From contig NZ_CP135052.1 of NCBI RefSeq assembly GCF_029193595.2, forward strand, positions 2,046,001 through 2,110,000: a DNA stretch of 64,000 nt, read 5' to 3'. Positions 1 through 10,648 of the stretch are shown piece after piece (position 1 is the stretch's first letter; the number at the start of each line of letters is the position of its first letter). A program made the position numbers and the translations under genes. The stretch comes from Providencia hangzhouensis (lineage in GTDB: Bacteria; Pseudomonadota; Gammaproteobacteria; Enterobacterales; Enterobacteriaceae). Under the pieces are notes generated by a model that saw nothing but the letters and a program-made list of their open reading frames with translations, made no database searches and was not told where the DNA came from.

Positions 1-14
1 GTTTTATTAGCACT

Positions 15-53
15 ATGCACCTGTATATTCGTATAACAGGTGCATTATTTTTT
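15..53 (+). terminator. Rho-independent terminator of an upstream gene
   Basis: A perfect 10-bp stem (15-24 with 36-45, ATGCACCTGT/ACAGGTGCAT) closes an 11-nt loop and is followed by a T-rich run on the + strand. The gene it ends lies before the window. Confidence 0.75.
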
Positions 54-562
54 ATTATTTATAATGATAAATAATAATGTTAAAAAATATATTAACTCAA
101 TCTGTCAAGGTTTATCTATGTTAAATATTGCGTAGAAAAACTATTTAGATCAAATTTAATAGGTTAATTATCGATTATATTGTCACTATTACTTATATAA
201 ATATATATTTTATTTTAATGAAACTTAAACCTAGAAATTAATATAAAATAAATGATCCGAATATTAACTTATCTTAAGTTTTAAATAATTAAGATGTAAA
301 TCCATTTATATAACGATAACAGCCAACCATAACAGGCTCTTCTATTATCCTATTGATTTAAAACAGTAATATTTTTGATTGTAATCAATAGGTGAAGTTG
401 CACTAATGGTAAAGTTTATTTTTCTAAAACAGTTATAATAAACATATGTTTTCATGATAATTTAAGATAATTCTAAAAAACAACACTATTAGTAGGTAAT
501 TATCGAATTATTTTGAGTAGTGGTTACAATAGGCACGGCATATTTTAATAAGGGTTAACACG
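54..562. other. gene-free AT-rich stretch
   Basis: About 500 bases of very AT-rich DNA without a credible coding frame. It must hold the promoter of the following gene, whose ribosome binding site (AAGGG near 550) is visible. No defined operator or RNA gene is recognised. Confidence 0.5.
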
Positions 563-1159
563 ATGAAGCTAAAATTTAAGTTGTTATTAGCAACTGTAGT
601 GATGCTCCTTATTGTATTGCTCGTGAATTCATTCAGCCAAGAGCCGGAAACTAAATTGGCTACGGTATTATCGGTTGAGCCGATCAAAGCGAATCGCCTT
701 GTTGAGTACGAAAATTGTACAGTAACAGGGGTTTTAGGCACCTTTAATCAGCAATCTCTTTCTCGTTTTCACCCTGCACAAAGCGAATGCAAAATGATTT
801 TTATGATTGAAGCATTACAAGGGAAAAGCTTTCCATCTCTATTTGATATGCAAAATCAAACCTGTGTTAACACACAAAAAATGGAATTAGTGATTGTTGG
901 ATATGACGTTGTGTATCAAATTGGTAAAACAGTTGGAAAAGTCAGAACATCCTATGAACCATCAATGTTTATTCCTTTAGATGATAAAGGGCGTTTGGTG
1001 CTCACTTCATCCAATTCAGTATGTGAAACCATGCGCAGTGATATAAAAGAATTATTACCCTTTTATTGTTTACAGCAAAATGAATTACCAATCACAAAAA
1101 ACTCATCAGCAGTCTTAGAACTGCAACCGAATAAAAATACATTTGGCTTTATGGAATAA
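563..1159 (+). CDS. YcfJ-like envelope protein lacking the glycine zipper
   Basis: The 198-residue protein has an N-terminal hydrophobic segment (about residues 5-23) serving as signal anchor. Two blocks match the YcfJ family: the stretch around residues 33-44 (ATVLSVEPIKAN) and the block around residues 110-150 (GYDVVYQIGKTVGKVR, then IPLDDKGRLVL). E. coli YcfJ also sits just outside mfd, which supports orthology. The middle of E. coli YcfJ is a glycine-zipper 2TM domain; here that stretch is glycine-poor with extra cysteines, and the C-terminus carries about 45 additional residues. No other frame restores the zipper. The start follows AAGGG at a good distance. Function is unknown; location in the cell envelope is inferred. 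Confidence 0.7.
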   Translation: MKLKFKLLLATVVMLLIVLLVNSFSQEPETKLATVLSVEPIKANRLVEYENCTVTGVLGTFNQQSLSRFHPAQSECKMIFMIEALQGKSFPSLFDMQNQTCVNTQKMELVIVGYDVVYQIGKTVGKVRTSYEPSMFIPLDDKGRLVLTSSNSVCETMRSDIKELLPFYCLQQNELPITKNSSAVLELQPNKNTFGFME

Positions 1160-1181
1160 TTTTTTCTATAAATATTATAGA

Positions 1182-1211
1182 GATAAAAGGCTACAAGAGT
1201 AGCCTTTTATC
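1182..1211. terminator. bidirectional terminator between the ycfJ-like gene and mfd
   Basis: A perfect 11-bp stem (1182-1192 with 1201-1211) with an 8-nt loop and flanking A/T runs lies between two convergent genes. A second inverted repeat (GAGCATCAAA/TTTGATGCTC) overlaps the mfd stop codon. Confidence 0.7.
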
Positions 1212-1228
1212 ATTTTAGAGCATCAAAC

Positions 1229-4200
1229 TTAGCTAATTTGATGCTCTTCAAACCCAATGAGTAATTGTTTAATAAACTCTAGTCGAGAAACTCTTTCTGT
1301 TAAATCATGGAAAAATTTTAGTCTAACAGGGCCATCTAACCGATAAGTTTGTGGCTGGTTTTGTAATAAGCTTATTAAGAAACTTGGGTCGACTTTATTT
1401 TTATCACTAAACTCAATAAAGCCACCTTTTTCATGAGCTTCAATACGTTTAATACCAAGAGCTTGAGCTTGTAATCGAATAGCTGCGTTCGCTAATAGGA
1501 ATTTACCTGCGTCAGGTAAACTACCAAAGCGGTCGATCAGTTCTGTACGCAATTCGTCGAGCTCCGGACGGTTTTTTGCACTGGCTATTCGTTTATAGAA
1601 AGACAAGCGAATATTCACGTCGTGAATATAGTCGTCTGGCAACAGAACAGGCATACGCAACTCAACTTCTGTTTGTTGGCTAGTTAAATCTTCTAATGAA
1701 GGCTCACGCCCCTCTTTAAGCGCATCGACAGCACTTTCTAATAGCTCCATGTACAGGGTAAAACCAATAGTGGTCATTTGCCCACTTTGGTCTTCACCAA
1801 GTAATTCACCCGCACCACGAATTTCTAAATCGTGAGTTGCTAAAGCAAAACCAGCTCCTAAGTCTTCCAATGATGAAATGGCTTCAAGGCGTTTATGTGC
1901 ATCGGTGGTCATAGCTTTGGGATGCGGGGTGAGTAAGTAAGCGTATGCTTGATGGTGAGAGCGACCAACTCGTCCACGTAGTTGATGGAGTTGAGCTAAT
2001 CCGAAATGATCCGCGCGTTCAATGATAATGGTATTCGCTGTTGGTATATCAATACCAGTTTCAATAATTGTGGTGCATATCAATACATTAAAACGTTGAT
2101 GATGGAAATCTGTCATTACGCGTTCTAACTCGCGCTCGCGCATTTGGCCATGCCCAACAACAAAACGTGCTTCAGGGACTAACTCTTCAAGGCGGGTCTT
2201 TGCCTTTTCAATATTTTCAACATCATTGTAAAGGTAATAAACTTGGCCGCCACGTAAGGTTTCCCGTAAAATTGCCTCACGGACAACTAAGTCATCATAT
2301 TGGCGCACAAAGGTTTTTACAGCCAAACGACGTGCTGGTGGTGTGGCGATAATAGATAAGTCACGCATACCACTCATGGCCATGTTAAGAGTACGAGGAA
2401 TAGGTGTGGCGGTCAGCGTTAAGATATCAACGTCTGCACGCATAGCCTTTATTCGTTCTTTATGGCGGACACCAAAGCGGTGCTCTTCATCGACGACGAG
2501 CAAACCTAAATCTTTCCATACTAAGTCACTTTGTAGCAACTTATGGGTACCAATTAGAATATCAACTTTGCCTTCCGCGGTCTGGGTAATAATTTGTTGT
2601 TGCTCTTTCGCTGTTTTAAAGCGTGATAACATTTCTATGCGGACAGGCCAGTTAGCAAACCTATCTTTAAAATTATCATAGTGCTGTTGTGCAAGTAGTG
2701 TCGTGGGGACTAAAACGGCAACTTGTTTGTTATTATTAATCGCAAGGAATGCGGCTCGCATTGCCACTTCGGTTTTACCAAAGCCCACATCACCACACAC
2801 GAGTCGGTCCATTGCTAATGGTTGGCACATATCACTGAGAACAGCATTGATGGCGACTTCTTGGTCAGGCGTCGTTTCGAATGGAAAGCCTTGACAAAAT
2901 TCTTGGTATTGTTGTTTATCATGCTTGAATGCAAAGCCAGCCTTAGCGGCTCGTTGTGCATAAATATCAAGAAGTTCAGCAGCAACATCGCGTACTTTTT
3001 CTGCGGCTTTCTGGCGTGCACGACCCCAGCTATCACTACCTAATTTATGCAATGGGGCGTTTTCATCAGCGCCACCTGCATAACGGCTAATTAAATGGAG
3101 TGAAGAAACAGGAACATACAGTTTATCATCACCGGCATAGGTTAAAATTAAATATTCCGCTTTAATACCGCCCGCTTCTAAGGTAATTAAACCTTGGTAA
3201 CGGCCTACACCATGCTCAATATGTACCACAGGTTGCCCAGGGCGTAATTCAGCTAAGTTGCGAATGAGGGTGTCAGTATTAATGGTGCGGCGGTTATCTG
3301 CCCGGCGACGAACAACACGCTCCCCAAGCAGGTCACTTTCGCAAATTAATGCCCTATGGATATCGGATTGAATAAAGCCGTGTTCAGCGGCACCAATGGT
3401 GATGGCAAATCTGCTGTCAGTAGGGCTAGTATAGCTTTGAATAATTTCAGGGCGAATTTTTAAACGGGCTAATAGCTCGGTAACGGTTTCACGTCGGCCT
3501 TCACTTTCCACAGAAAAGACGATGGTTCCATCAAATTGTTCAGTAAACTGACGCAATTTTTCAAGCGGCGTTTTGCTTTGCCCTTGTGTGCTGATATCCG
3601 GTAATGGCAGGTAATCTAAATTAGTATTTGCCGCTTTTTTGGGTAAAGATTCGAGGGATAACTGAATACGCGGCCATTTTTTTAATGATTGATTAAGTTG
3701 TTCAACAGTTAACCATAGCTCAGAAGGGGGGAGTAATGGGCGCATTGGGTCAACACCACGGTTTTCATACCGTTGTTGAGTATCAACCTGAAAGCGTTCA
3801 GCTGCTTCTTGTAAGCTCTGCGAAACAATTAAACTTGATGGCGGTAAATATTCAAATAAAGATGGCAGTGGCTGAGCAAAAAATAAAGGCTGCCAATATT
3901 CGATACCCGTCGGTAAGGTGTTTTTACTGACTTGTTGGTAAATATGCTCTGGATCACGGCGAACTTCAAAGCGCTCGCGCCATTGGCTACGGAAACGTTC
4001 AATAGCGTCTTTATCGGTCGGGAATTCATGAGCTGGGAGTAAATTGATTTGCTCTACTTCTTCGAGTGTTCTTTGTGAGTCAACGTCAAACGTTCGTAAG
4101 CTATCAATTTCATCATCGAAGAAATCAATACGAAACGGCAACGAGCTACCCATGGGAAATAAATCGAGTAAAGCGCCCCGTGTGGCATATTCACCATGCT

Positions 4201-4672
4201 CTAAGACTTGCTCTACATGGCGGTAGCCAGCGTTATCGAGCTCATTACGTAAGTTATCACGGGAAAGTTTGTCACCTTTTGCCATCACTAAGGCATGACT
4301 GGTTAAAAAGTCAGCAGGACAGACTTTTTGCATCAATGTATTGACGGGAAGAATTAATGCGCCTTTTTGCAAACTGGGCAAACGGTACAGTGTCGATAAA
4401 CGATGAGAAATAATTTCCTGATGGGGGGAGAAATTGTCATATGGCAATGTTTCCCAGTCAGAAAGAGTCTCTATAGGGTGTTGTGTAAACTGTTGAATTT
4501 CATCTCTTAAACGTAATGCATTTTGCATATCACGTGTCACGATGATCACAGGCCCTTGGTGACGTTGTATTATTTCTCCACATTCAAGTGCACCAGCCGC
4601 CCCGATAAGGCAACCTAAATGGCGAACATCGCCACTACGACTAGGGAGTTCATAACGAAATTTTGACAACAT
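1229..4672 (-). CDS. mfd: transcription-repair coupling factor Mfd
   Basis: Mfd displaces RNA polymerase stalled at DNA lesions and recruits UvrA. The 1147 residues match the E. coli length (1148). Visible parts in order are the UvrB-like N-terminal half, the CarD-like RNA polymerase interaction domain (around GQPVVHIEHGVGRYQGL), a superfamily 2 translocase with Walker A (GDVGFGKTEVA) and DEEH box (VVDEEHRFGV), helicase motif VI (QLRGRVGRSHHQAYAY) and the C-terminal TRCF domain. It is convergent with the ycfJ-like gene and divergent from lolC, as in related enterobacteria. Nothing is truncated. Confidence 0.98.
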   Translation of the reverse strand: MLSKFRYELPSRSGDVRHLGCLIGAAGALECGEIIQRHQGPVIIVTRDMQNALRLRDEIQQFTQHPIETLSDWETLPYDNFSPHQEIISHRLSTLYRLPSLQKGALILPVNTLMQKVCPADFLTSHALVMAKGDKLSRDNLRNELDNAGYRHVEQVLEHGEYATRGALLDLFPMGSSLPFRIDFFDDEIDSLRTFDVDSQRTLEEVEQINLLPAHEFPTDKDAIERFRSQWRERFEVRRDPEHIYQQVSKNTLPTGIEYWQPLFFAQPLPSLFEYLPPSSLIVSQSLQEAAERFQVDTQQRYENRGVDPMRPLLPPSELWLTVEQLNQSLKKWPRIQLSLESLPKKAANTNLDYLPLPDISTQGQSKTPLEKLRQFTEQFDGTIVFSVESEGRRETVTELLARLKIRPEIIQSYTSPTDSRFAITIGAAEHGFIQSDIHRALICESDLLGERVVRRRADNRRTINTDTLIRNLAELRPGQPVVHIEHGVGRYQGLITLEAGGIKAEYLILTYAGDDKLYVPVSSLHLISRYAGGADENAPLHKLGSDSWGRARQKAAEKVRDVAAELLDIYAQRAAKAGFAFKHDKQQYQEFCQGFPFETTPDQEVAINAVLSDMCQPLAMDRLVCGDVGFGKTEVAMRAAFLAINNNKQVAVLVPTTLLAQQHYDNFKDRFANWPVRIEMLSRFKTAKEQQQIITQTAEGKVDILIGTHKLLQSDLVWKDLGLLVVDEEHRFGVRHKERIKAMRADVDILTLTATPIPRTLNMAMSGMRDLSIIATPPARRLAVKTFVRQYDDLVVREAILRETLRGGQVYYLYNDVENIEKAKTRLEELVPEARFVVGHGQMRERELERVMTDFHHQRFNVLICTTIIETGIDIPTANTIIIERADHFGLAQLHQLRGRVGRSHHQAYAYLLTPHPKAMTTDAHKRLEAISSLEDLGAGFALATHDLEIRGAGELLGEDQSGQMTTIGFTLYMELLESAVDALKEGREPSLEDLTSQQTEVELRMPVLLPDDYIHDVNIRLSFYKRIASAKNRPELDELRTELIDRFGSLPDAGKFLLANAAIRLQAQALGIKRIEAHEKGGFIEFSDKNKVDPSFLISLLQNQPQTYRLDGPVRLKFFHDLTERVSRLEFIKQLLIGFEEHQIS

Positions 4673-4948
4673 AGAAATCTTCGGTATCTCACAGCGATTA
4701 GTAAGCAGTTAAACAAGAGTTAGCCCAAACATAGCCAATTTTTGTACGAAAAATAGTTAAGTTAATCAACAAATAGTTAAACTACAAAATTTATAACAAA
4801 ACAATCAGTTTTAACTCGTAATTCGTCTGAAAGTCAGACAAAAAGGCACTTAAAGCAGAAAAAAAACCATCGGGTGGTTCCATTCATCAATCGTACCCTT
4901 TATTATCGCTGAACACTTCGCTTTGGCAACAGGGGCATCATAGATTTC

Positions 4949-6151
4949 ATGCACCAATCTGTCTCATTATTTATAGGCCTACGCTATTTACGTGGGCGTG
5001 CTGCGGATAAATTTGGGCGTTTCGTATCCAGTTTATCTGCTATTGGTATCACACTAGGGGTTGCGGCATTGATAACCGTCACCTCAGTGATGAATGGGTT
5101 CGAGCGATCGTTACAAGATAGCATACTTGCTTATATGCCGCAGGCAATTTTAACCTCTGCCTCTGGAAATATAGACCCAGCAAAATATCCAATATCCGAT
5201 CTACAACATTTAAAGGGTGTCAGCCAGATCGCACCTATTGTGCAATCTGATGTGGTATTACAAAGCCGAACCAATGTTGGCGTGGGCGTTATGGGGGGAA
5301 TCGACCCCGAAGAATCTTCGTTGTTATTGGATAAACTGGTTGTCGGGCAACGCAATGACCTCAAAGAAGGCAGTTATAATGTTTTTCTCGGGAATAAACT
5401 TGCAGAAACGCTCGGGGTAAAACGTGGTGATGAGGTTCGCTTAATTATTCCAGGCGTGAGTCAGTTAACACCGATGGGGCGCATTCCAAGTCAGCGCCTA
5501 TTTACTGTGGCTGGTATTTTCCAAACAAATGGGGAAGCGGATACGAGTGAACTGGTCGTGGCACAACAAGATGCCGCACGTATGCTTCGTTATCCCGCAG
5601 GCCACATTACTGGGTGGCGCTTATATTTAGATGAGCCTTTACAAGTTGACGTTCTAAGTCAGCAAGCGTTACCAGATGGCTTAGTATGGAAAGACTGGCG
5701 GGAGCGTAAAGGGGAGTTTTTCCAAGCCGTTCGCATGGAAAAAAATATGATGGGCTTATTGCTTAGCTTAATTATCGCAGTGGCGGCATTTAATATTATT
5801 ACCTCGCTATCACTGTTAGTGATGGAAAAGCAAGGTGAAGTGGCTATTTTAAAAACCCTAGGCCTCAAACGTTGGCGTATTTTAATGATATTTATGATCC
5901 AAGGCGCTGGAGCGGGGGTGATTGGCTCACTCATTGGCACGATATTAGGCACGATACTTTCTAGTCAACTGAATGTCATTATGCCGCTGATCGGTTTATT
6001 ACCCAAAGGCGTCTCTTTACCTATTGTGCTTGATTACTCTGGTATTTTAATTATTGCACTAAGTGCAATGCTGATTTCTCTGCTGGCAACGCTTTATCCT
6101 TCTTGGCGTGCAGCAGCGGTTCAACCTGCTGAGGCTTTACGTTATGAATAA
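4949..6151 (+). CDS. lolC: lipoprotein-releasing ABC transporter permease LolC
   Basis: LolC is an inner-membrane subunit of the LolCDE complex, which extracts outer-membrane lipoproteins and passes them to LolA. The 400-residue product has one N-terminal membrane segment (about 27-50), a large periplasmic domain and three C-terminal segments (from about 270), the MacB/FtsX permease layout. The gene ends inside the start of lolD, so the three genes form a translationally coupled operon. A preceding region of about 275 bases separates it from the divergent mfd. Confidence 0.97.
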   Translation: MHQSVSLFIGLRYLRGRAADKFGRFVSSLSAIGITLGVAALITVTSVMNGFERSLQDSILAYMPQAILTSASGNIDPAKYPISDLQHLKGVSQIAPIVQSDVVLQSRTNVGVGVMGGIDPEESSLLLDKLVVGQRNDLKEGSYNVFLGNKLAETLGVKRGDEVRLIIPGVSQLTPMGRIPSQRLFTVAGIFQTNGEADTSELVVAQQDAARMLRYPAGHITGWRLYLDEPLQVDVLSQQALPDGLVWKDWRERKGEFFQAVRMEKNMMGLLLSLIIAVAAFNIITSLSLLVMEKQGEVAILKTLGLKRWRILMIFMIQGAGAGVIGSLIGTILGTILSSQLNVIMPLIGLLPKGVSLPIVLDYSGILIIALSAMLISLLATLYPSWRAAAVQPAEALRYE

Positions 6152-6845
6152 ACAACCACTTCTGGTCTGTGAAAAATTAAGCAAAACATATCAAGAAGGG
6201 ACATTGTCGACGCAAGTGTTGAAAAATGTCAGTTTTTCCATGGGGCGTGGGGAAATGATGGCCATCGTGGGAAGTTCTGGTTCAGGTAAAAGTACCTTAT
6301 TGCATTTATTGGGTGGCCTAGATACCCCTTCAGAAGGGAATGTTATCTTTCGTGGACAGCATATAAATCAATTAACCTCAGATGAGCGTGCTGCTATTCG
6401 TAATAAAGATCTCGGTTTTATTTATCAATTCCATCACCTTTTACCGGATTTTACTGCCCTTGAAAATGTGGCAATGCCTTTATTAATTGGGGGGATTGCG
6501 AAAGAAACTGCGTTTTCTAAAGCAACTGAAATGTTAGAGGCAGTTGGGTTAGCACATCGGGCAGGGCATCGGCCTTCTGAATTATCAGGGGGAGAGCGCC
6601 AGCGTGTTGCTATTGCAAGGGCGTTAGTGAATGAGCCAGCACTGGTTTTGGCAGATGAGCCGACAGGTAACCTTGATTTACGTAATGCAGATGCCATTTT
6701 TGAGTTGTTGGGTGAATTAAACCGAACACAGCGAACCGCATTTTTAGTCGTCACCCATGATATGACTCTGGCTCGGCGCTTATCCCGCCAATTGGAAATG
6801 CGAGATGGGCATTTGCAACAGGAAATTACCTTGGGGGCTCGGTAA
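6144..6845 (+). CDS. lolD: lipoprotein-releasing ABC transporter ATPase LolD
   Basis: This is the ATPase that powers LolCDE. It shows Walker A (GSSGSGKST), the ABC signature ([15 protein letters not shown]), Walker B ([12 protein letters not shown]) and the switch histidine (VVTHD). I place the start at the ATG overlapping the lolC stop codon rather than 36 bases upstream, because the product then begins [16 protein letters not shown] as in homologues and gives 233 residues. Its TAA overlaps the lolE ATG. Confidence 0.97.
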   Translation: MNKQPLLVCEKLSKTYQEGTLSTQVLKNVSFSMGRGEMMAIVGSSGSGKSTLLHLLGGLDTPSEGNVIFRGQHINQLTSDERAAIRNKDLGFIYQFHHLLPDFTALENVAMPLLIGGIAKETAFSKATEMLEAVGLAHRAGHRPSELSGGERQRVAIARALVNEPALVLADEPTGNLDLRNADAIFELLGELNRTQRTAFLVVTHDMTLARRLSRQLEMRDGHLQQEITLGAR

Positions 6846-8092
6846 TGTCTAAATTGCCTCTTTCACTAGTCACGGCGCTGCGTTTCAGCCGTGGTCGACG
6901 CCGAACAGGGATGGTTTCGTTAGTCTCGATAGTTTCAACGTTGGGGATTGTTCTTGGGGTCGCGGTGCTAATTATCGGTTTAAGCGCAATGAATGGCTTT
7001 GAACGCGAATTAAATAACCGTGTGTTATCTGTTGTTCCCCATGGGCAAATTTTTGCTGTTAAGCCACCGTATAAAAATTTGGAGTTTGCTGAGCAAGTTA
7101 TCCGTAAAACGCCCGGTGTAGAAGGTGTTAGCCCTTACATCAATTTTACGGGGTTACTTGAACGTGGTGCAAATTTAAAAGCAATTCAAGTCATGGGGGT
7201 TTCACGAGAAACTCAGCCACAAGTCAGTGCGTTACCTCAGTTCATTCTCAATGATGCTTGGCAACATTTTGATGCAGGCAAACAATCAATTATTTTAGGC
7301 CAAGGTGTGGCGGATGCATTGAATGTGAAGGTTGGGGACTGGGTCACAATCATGATCCCAAATACCGATGCTAGCTTGAAAATTCAACAGCCTAAGCGTA
7401 TTCGTGTACAGGTGACGGGTATTTTTAAACTTAGTGGTTTGCTCGATCACCAGTTAGCGCTCGTTCCACTCGCAGATGCACAGGAATATCTCGACTATGG
7501 GGATGGTGTGACAGGGTTTGAAATCAAAGCAACAGACCCATTTATTGCCGATCAAGTCGTTTATGATGCAGGCTTGAAAACAATGCATCATGTCGTCGTA
7601 AAAAGTTGGATAGGCGATTATGGCTATATGTATAATGATATTCAAATGGTTAGAAGTATCATGTACTTAGCTATGATATTGGTGATTGGCGTTGCGTGTT
7701 TTAATATTGTTTCTACCCTTGTTATGGCAGTTAAAGATAAAAGTAGTGATATCGCTGTATTGCGCACCTTAGGGGCAAAAGATAGGCAAATTCGTGCTAT
7801 TTTCTTATGGTATGGTTTGTTGGGCGGCCTTGTTGGTTCATTGATTGGCGTTGTGCTTGGGGTCGTCATATCATTAAATCTAACACCCATGATTAAGGTG
7901 GTAGAGGCTATTGTTGGCCATCCAATTTTATCGGGTGATGTTTATTTTATTGACTTTTTACCTTCTGAATTGCATGTCATGGATGTGGTTTATGTTTTAA
8001 TTACAACCATTGTATTGAGCTTACTAGCTAGTTGGTATCCTGCTCGTAGGGCAAGCAAATTAGACCCTGCACGTATTCTTAGCGGGCAGTAG
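6845..8092 (+). CDS. lolE: lipoprotein-releasing ABC transporter permease LolE
   Basis: This is the second permease of LolCDE, paralogous to LolC, 415 residues, with the same topology of one N-terminal membrane segment, a periplasmic domain and three C-terminal segments. The start codon overlaps the lolD stop by one base. In E. coli nagK follows; here it is absent and a convergent CYTH-domain gene follows instead. Confidence 0.97.
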   Translation: MSKLPLSLVTALRFSRGRRRTGMVSLVSIVSTLGIVLGVAVLIIGLSAMNGFERELNNRVLSVVPHGQIFAVKPPYKNLEFAEQVIRKTPGVEGVSPYINFTGLLERGANLKAIQVMGVSRETQPQVSALPQFILNDAWQHFDAGKQSIILGQGVADALNVKVGDWVTIMIPNTDASLKIQQPKRIRVQVTGIFKLSGLLDHQLALVPLADAQEYLDYGDGVTGFEIKATDPFIADQVVYDAGLKTMHHVVVKSWIGDYGYMYNDIQMVRSIMYLAMILVIGVACFNIVSTLVMAVKDKSSDIAVLRTLGAKDRQIRAIFLWYGLLGGLVGSLIGVVLGVVISLNLTPMIKVVEAIVGHPILSGDVYFIDFLPSELHVMDVVYVLITTIVLSLLASWYPARRASKLDPARILSGQ

Positions 8093-8116
8093 CTATTAGT
8101 AGGGTTATAGGGTTAG

Positions 8117-8162
8117 AGAGCCAATGGTTTTTAGGAGACGATACTAAAAACTTATTGGCTCT
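8117..8162. terminator. hairpin between lolE and the convergent CYTH gene
   Basis: A long imperfect hairpin with a 9-bp outer stem (AGAGCCAAT/ATTGGCTCT) and an inner TTTTTAG/CTAAAAA stem lies between convergent genes. It probably acts as terminator in both directions, although its T-runs are short. Confidence 0.6.
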
Positions 8163-8170
8163 TCCTATGA

Positions 8171-8716
8171 TTACTGCGCAGCTAAAAACATCTGCTTATA
8201 ACTACGAGTTTCCACCATTTCTTCTGTAAACCCATATTGCTTAGCGGTCGCCATCAATTCTTGATATAGAGCTTCAAGTAAATCCTGCTCATCTGTCATA
8301 ATGGCAAATTCAGCAAACCAGCCGATCCCACTAAGGTGGTCAATTGTAATGTGGATGTCATTCAGGAAATAAATGCTTCTTATTTTAGTTGTGGTTAAGT
8401 AGCAATGATATCCCAGTGTCGTTAACATGTTTTGTACATGGCGGCAGTCATCAATATTAATGGCTTTGCATTCAGAAGCTCCAGGCCCTTTAACTATCCA
8501 TAATTTTATGCCTGATGGCACCATTTCACGTACACACATACTGACGCCATTGTCAGCTAGTGGTAGATGCGGGTTTTCATAGAAACAATCTGTTTCTGTA
8601 TTATTTTCCGTAAAGGGTTCAGCCAAGTCGGCTTTTATTTTATGCAGAAAAGTATCCGGGTCCGGTAAATGAAATTTAATTTCAGCTTCATATTTACCGA
8701 CAAAGTGTTGGCTCAT
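8171..8716 (-). CDS. CYTH-domain protein, class IV adenylate cyclase (CyaB)-like
   Basis: The 181-residue soluble protein begins with the CYTH signature ExExK (YEAEIKF, residues 9-15) and has the charged strands of a triphosphate tunnel fold (CVREM, KLWIVKG, TTTKIRSIY). Its size and layout fit the compact CyaB/class IV adenylate cyclase subgroup more than ThiT or YgiF. Such proteins bind triphosphates with divalent metals; whether this one makes cAMP or cleaves tripolyphosphate cannot be told from sequence. It occupies, with yqhA, the slot held by nagK in E. coli. Confidence 0.75.
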   Translation of the reverse strand: MSQHFVGKYEAEIKFHLPDPDTFLHKIKADLAEPFTENNTETDCFYENPHLPLADNGVSMCVREMVPSGIKLWIVKGPGASECKAINIDDCRHVQNMLTTLGYHCYLTTTKIRSIYFLNDIHITIDHLSGIGWFAEFAIMTDEQDLLEALYQELMATAKQYGFTEEMVETRSYKQMFLAAQ

Positions 8717-8807
8717 GTAAAGTTCCTTGGTACTAACCTTCAGGATAATGATGGTAACACAAAGCGAAAATCGACGAGGGAGATAAAGATGAGGTTAGCG
8801 AATAAGT

Positions 8808-8836
8808 AAGTGCCTAGGTGTTTAAATTAGGCACTT
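8808..8836. terminator. hairpin downstream of yqhA
   Basis: A perfect 9-bp stem AAGTGCCTA/TAGGCACTT (8808-8816, 8828-8836) lies just after the yqhA stop on the minus strand. The T-run is better on the plus side, so direction is uncertain. Confidence 0.55.
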
Positions 8837-8855
8837 TTAGCATACATTCTACTGG

Positions 8856-9344
8856 TTATTTTTTTGTCATTTTATCTAGATAACCCATAACGAATGCAGA
8901 TAATACAAAGGTTAAATGGATAACGACATACCACATCAACTTGTCATTTGAGACACTTTTCAAGTCCATGAAGATTTTTAATAGGTGAATGGAGGAAATA
9001 GCAACAATGGAAGCTGCGACTTTATTTTTTAATGATGAAGCATCCATTTTACCTAGCCAGCCTAGTTTTTCACTGCTGTCAGGGATATCCATTTGGGAGA
9101 CAAAGTTCTCATAACCAGAAAACATCACCATCACCAATAACCCACCGACTAATGCCATATCAATCAATGATAATAGCGTTAAAATTAAGTCAGCTTCAGG
9201 AATTGAAAGGATATTTGGCAAAATATGGTATAGCTCTTGAAAGAACTTAATGGTTAAAGCCAATAGTGTCAGTGAAAGCCCAAAATAAATAGGCGCTAAA
9301 ATCCAACGTGAAGCATACATCGCTCTTTCAAAAAACTTTTCCAT
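8856..9344 (-). CDS. yqhA: UPF0114 family inner-membrane protein YqhA
   Basis: The 162-residue protein starts [18 protein letters not shown], typical of the YqhA/UPF0114 (TIGR00645) family. It has four membrane segments (about 10-35, 50-77, 106-126 and 135-155). The family function is not established. It is a single-gene unit transcribed away from cobB. Confidence 0.88.
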   Translation of the reverse strand: MEKFFERAMYASRWILAPIYFGLSLTLLALTIKFFQELYHILPNILSIPEADLILTLLSLIDMALVGGLLVMVMFSGYENFVSQMDIPDSSEKLGWLGKMDASSLKNKVAASIVAISSIHLLKIFMDLKSVSNDKLMWYVVIHLTFVLSAFVMGYLDKMTKK

Positions 9345-9760
9345 GAAACCCCTTTTAGTGGTGAATTAGCAACACAGTAAAATCTGCGAGGCGTATTTTA
9401 ACTGCACGGGGAGTGAACGAGAAAGGTTTTTTTATTGTTTTACAGTTACGAACGTTTTATGGCGAATTTATGAAATATTAGTGTCATTTTTATGAATAAA
9501 AAGTGACAAAATCGATACCTTCGATATTTTTATTTGCATTCAGCGAGATGATGCGTTTTAGTATGTTAACATTTAGATAATGTCATCAGTTGTGGTAAGG
9601 AAATAGTTAGTATGCCAATAAAGTATATACTTGGAGCTTGATTATTTTAAAAATTCCAAACAATCAGCGTTTATAAGTTTGTGTCGTAATGACATGATAA
9701 AAACAATTAATATTTAACATGATATAAGTTTATTGGTTATATGGATGAAAGGAAGCTTTG
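9345..9760. other. gene-free spacer between yqhA and cobB
   Basis: This is the divergent promoter region for yqhA and cobB. It is AT-rich, with no further gene or clear operator. GGAAG at 9751-9755 is the cobB ribosome binding site. Confidence 0.5.
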
Positions 9761-10597
9761 ATGTTGCGATTTCGTTATAGGTTGAAAAAAGCTCGTAAGA
9801 ATAAATGTATACGCCGCCAGCGACTTCGTAACCGGTCTTTTTATATAGATAATAGATTGGGTAATATGAAAAATGTCAATATTGTCGTTTTAACAGGAGC
9901 AGGTATTTCAGCCGAATCTGGGATCCAAACATTCCGTTCTGCGGATGGTTTATGGGAAGAGCATCGCGTTGAAGATGTGGCAACGCCTGAAGGTTTCGAA
10001 CGTAACCCTAAATTAGTACAACGTTTTTATAATGAGCGACGTCGGCAGTTACAGCAAGAAAATATTAAACCTAATGCTGCTCACTATGCACTTGCACAGC
10101 TTGAAGAAATTTTTGGTGACCGCTTTTTGTTAATTACACAAAATATAGACAATTTACATGAAAGAGCGGGAAGCCAGCGGGTTATCCATATGCATGGTGA
10201 ACTATTAAAAGTTCGCTGTAATTGGTCAAATCAAGTATTGGAGTGGAAAGGGGATTTATCGGTCGATGACCGCTGTCATTGTTGCCAATTCCCTCAGCCA
10301 CTGAGGCCCCATATTGTTTGGTTTGGTGAAATGCCAATTGGAATGGATTATATTTATCAATCCCTTGAATCTGCGACCATTTTTATCTCTATTGGAACCT
10401 CTGGCCATGTGTACCCTGCTGCAGGCTTTGTTCATGAAGCTAAATTACATGGGGCACATACGGTCGAACTGAATTTAGAGCCTAGCCAAGTGGAAAGTGA
10501 GTTCGATGAAAAACACTATGGTTTAGCCAGCAAAGTCGTTGTTGAATATATCAATAAGCTTATTACTGAGTTACAGGTTAAAAATACCGCGCAATAA
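9761..10597 (+). CDS. cobB: NAD-dependent protein deacylase CobB (sirtuin)
   Basis: CobB removes acetyl and succinyl groups from lysines, for example from acetyl-CoA synthetase. Visible are the NAD-binding [14 protein letters not shown], the [12 protein letters not shown] block, the catalytic His in IHMHGEL, a zinc site (one cysteine in VRCNW and CHCC) and [12 protein letters not shown]. The ATG at 9761, one codon after a TTG, follows GGAAG and gives 278 residues. A basic arginine-rich leader precedes the catalytic core as in the long E. coli isoform. An in-frame ATG at 9866 would give the short isoform of 243 residues, so both forms are plausible here. Confidence 0.96.
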   Translation: MLRFRYRLKKARKNKCIRRQRLRNRSFYIDNRLGNMKNVNIVVLTGAGISAESGIQTFRSADGLWEEHRVEDVATPEGFERNPKLVQRFYNERRRQLQQENIKPNAAHYALAQLEEIFGDRFLLITQNIDNLHERAGSQRVIHMHGELLKVRCNWSNQVLEWKGDLSVDDRCHCCQFPQPLRPHIVWFGEMPIGMDYIYQSLESATIFISIGTSGHVYPAAGFVHEAKLHGAHTVELNLEPSQVESEFDEKHYGLASKVVVEYINKLITELQVKNTAQ

Positions 10598-10648
10598 GCT
10601 TTCAATACATAACATTATAAGGGGAAACGTATTGTTTCCTCTTATAGG

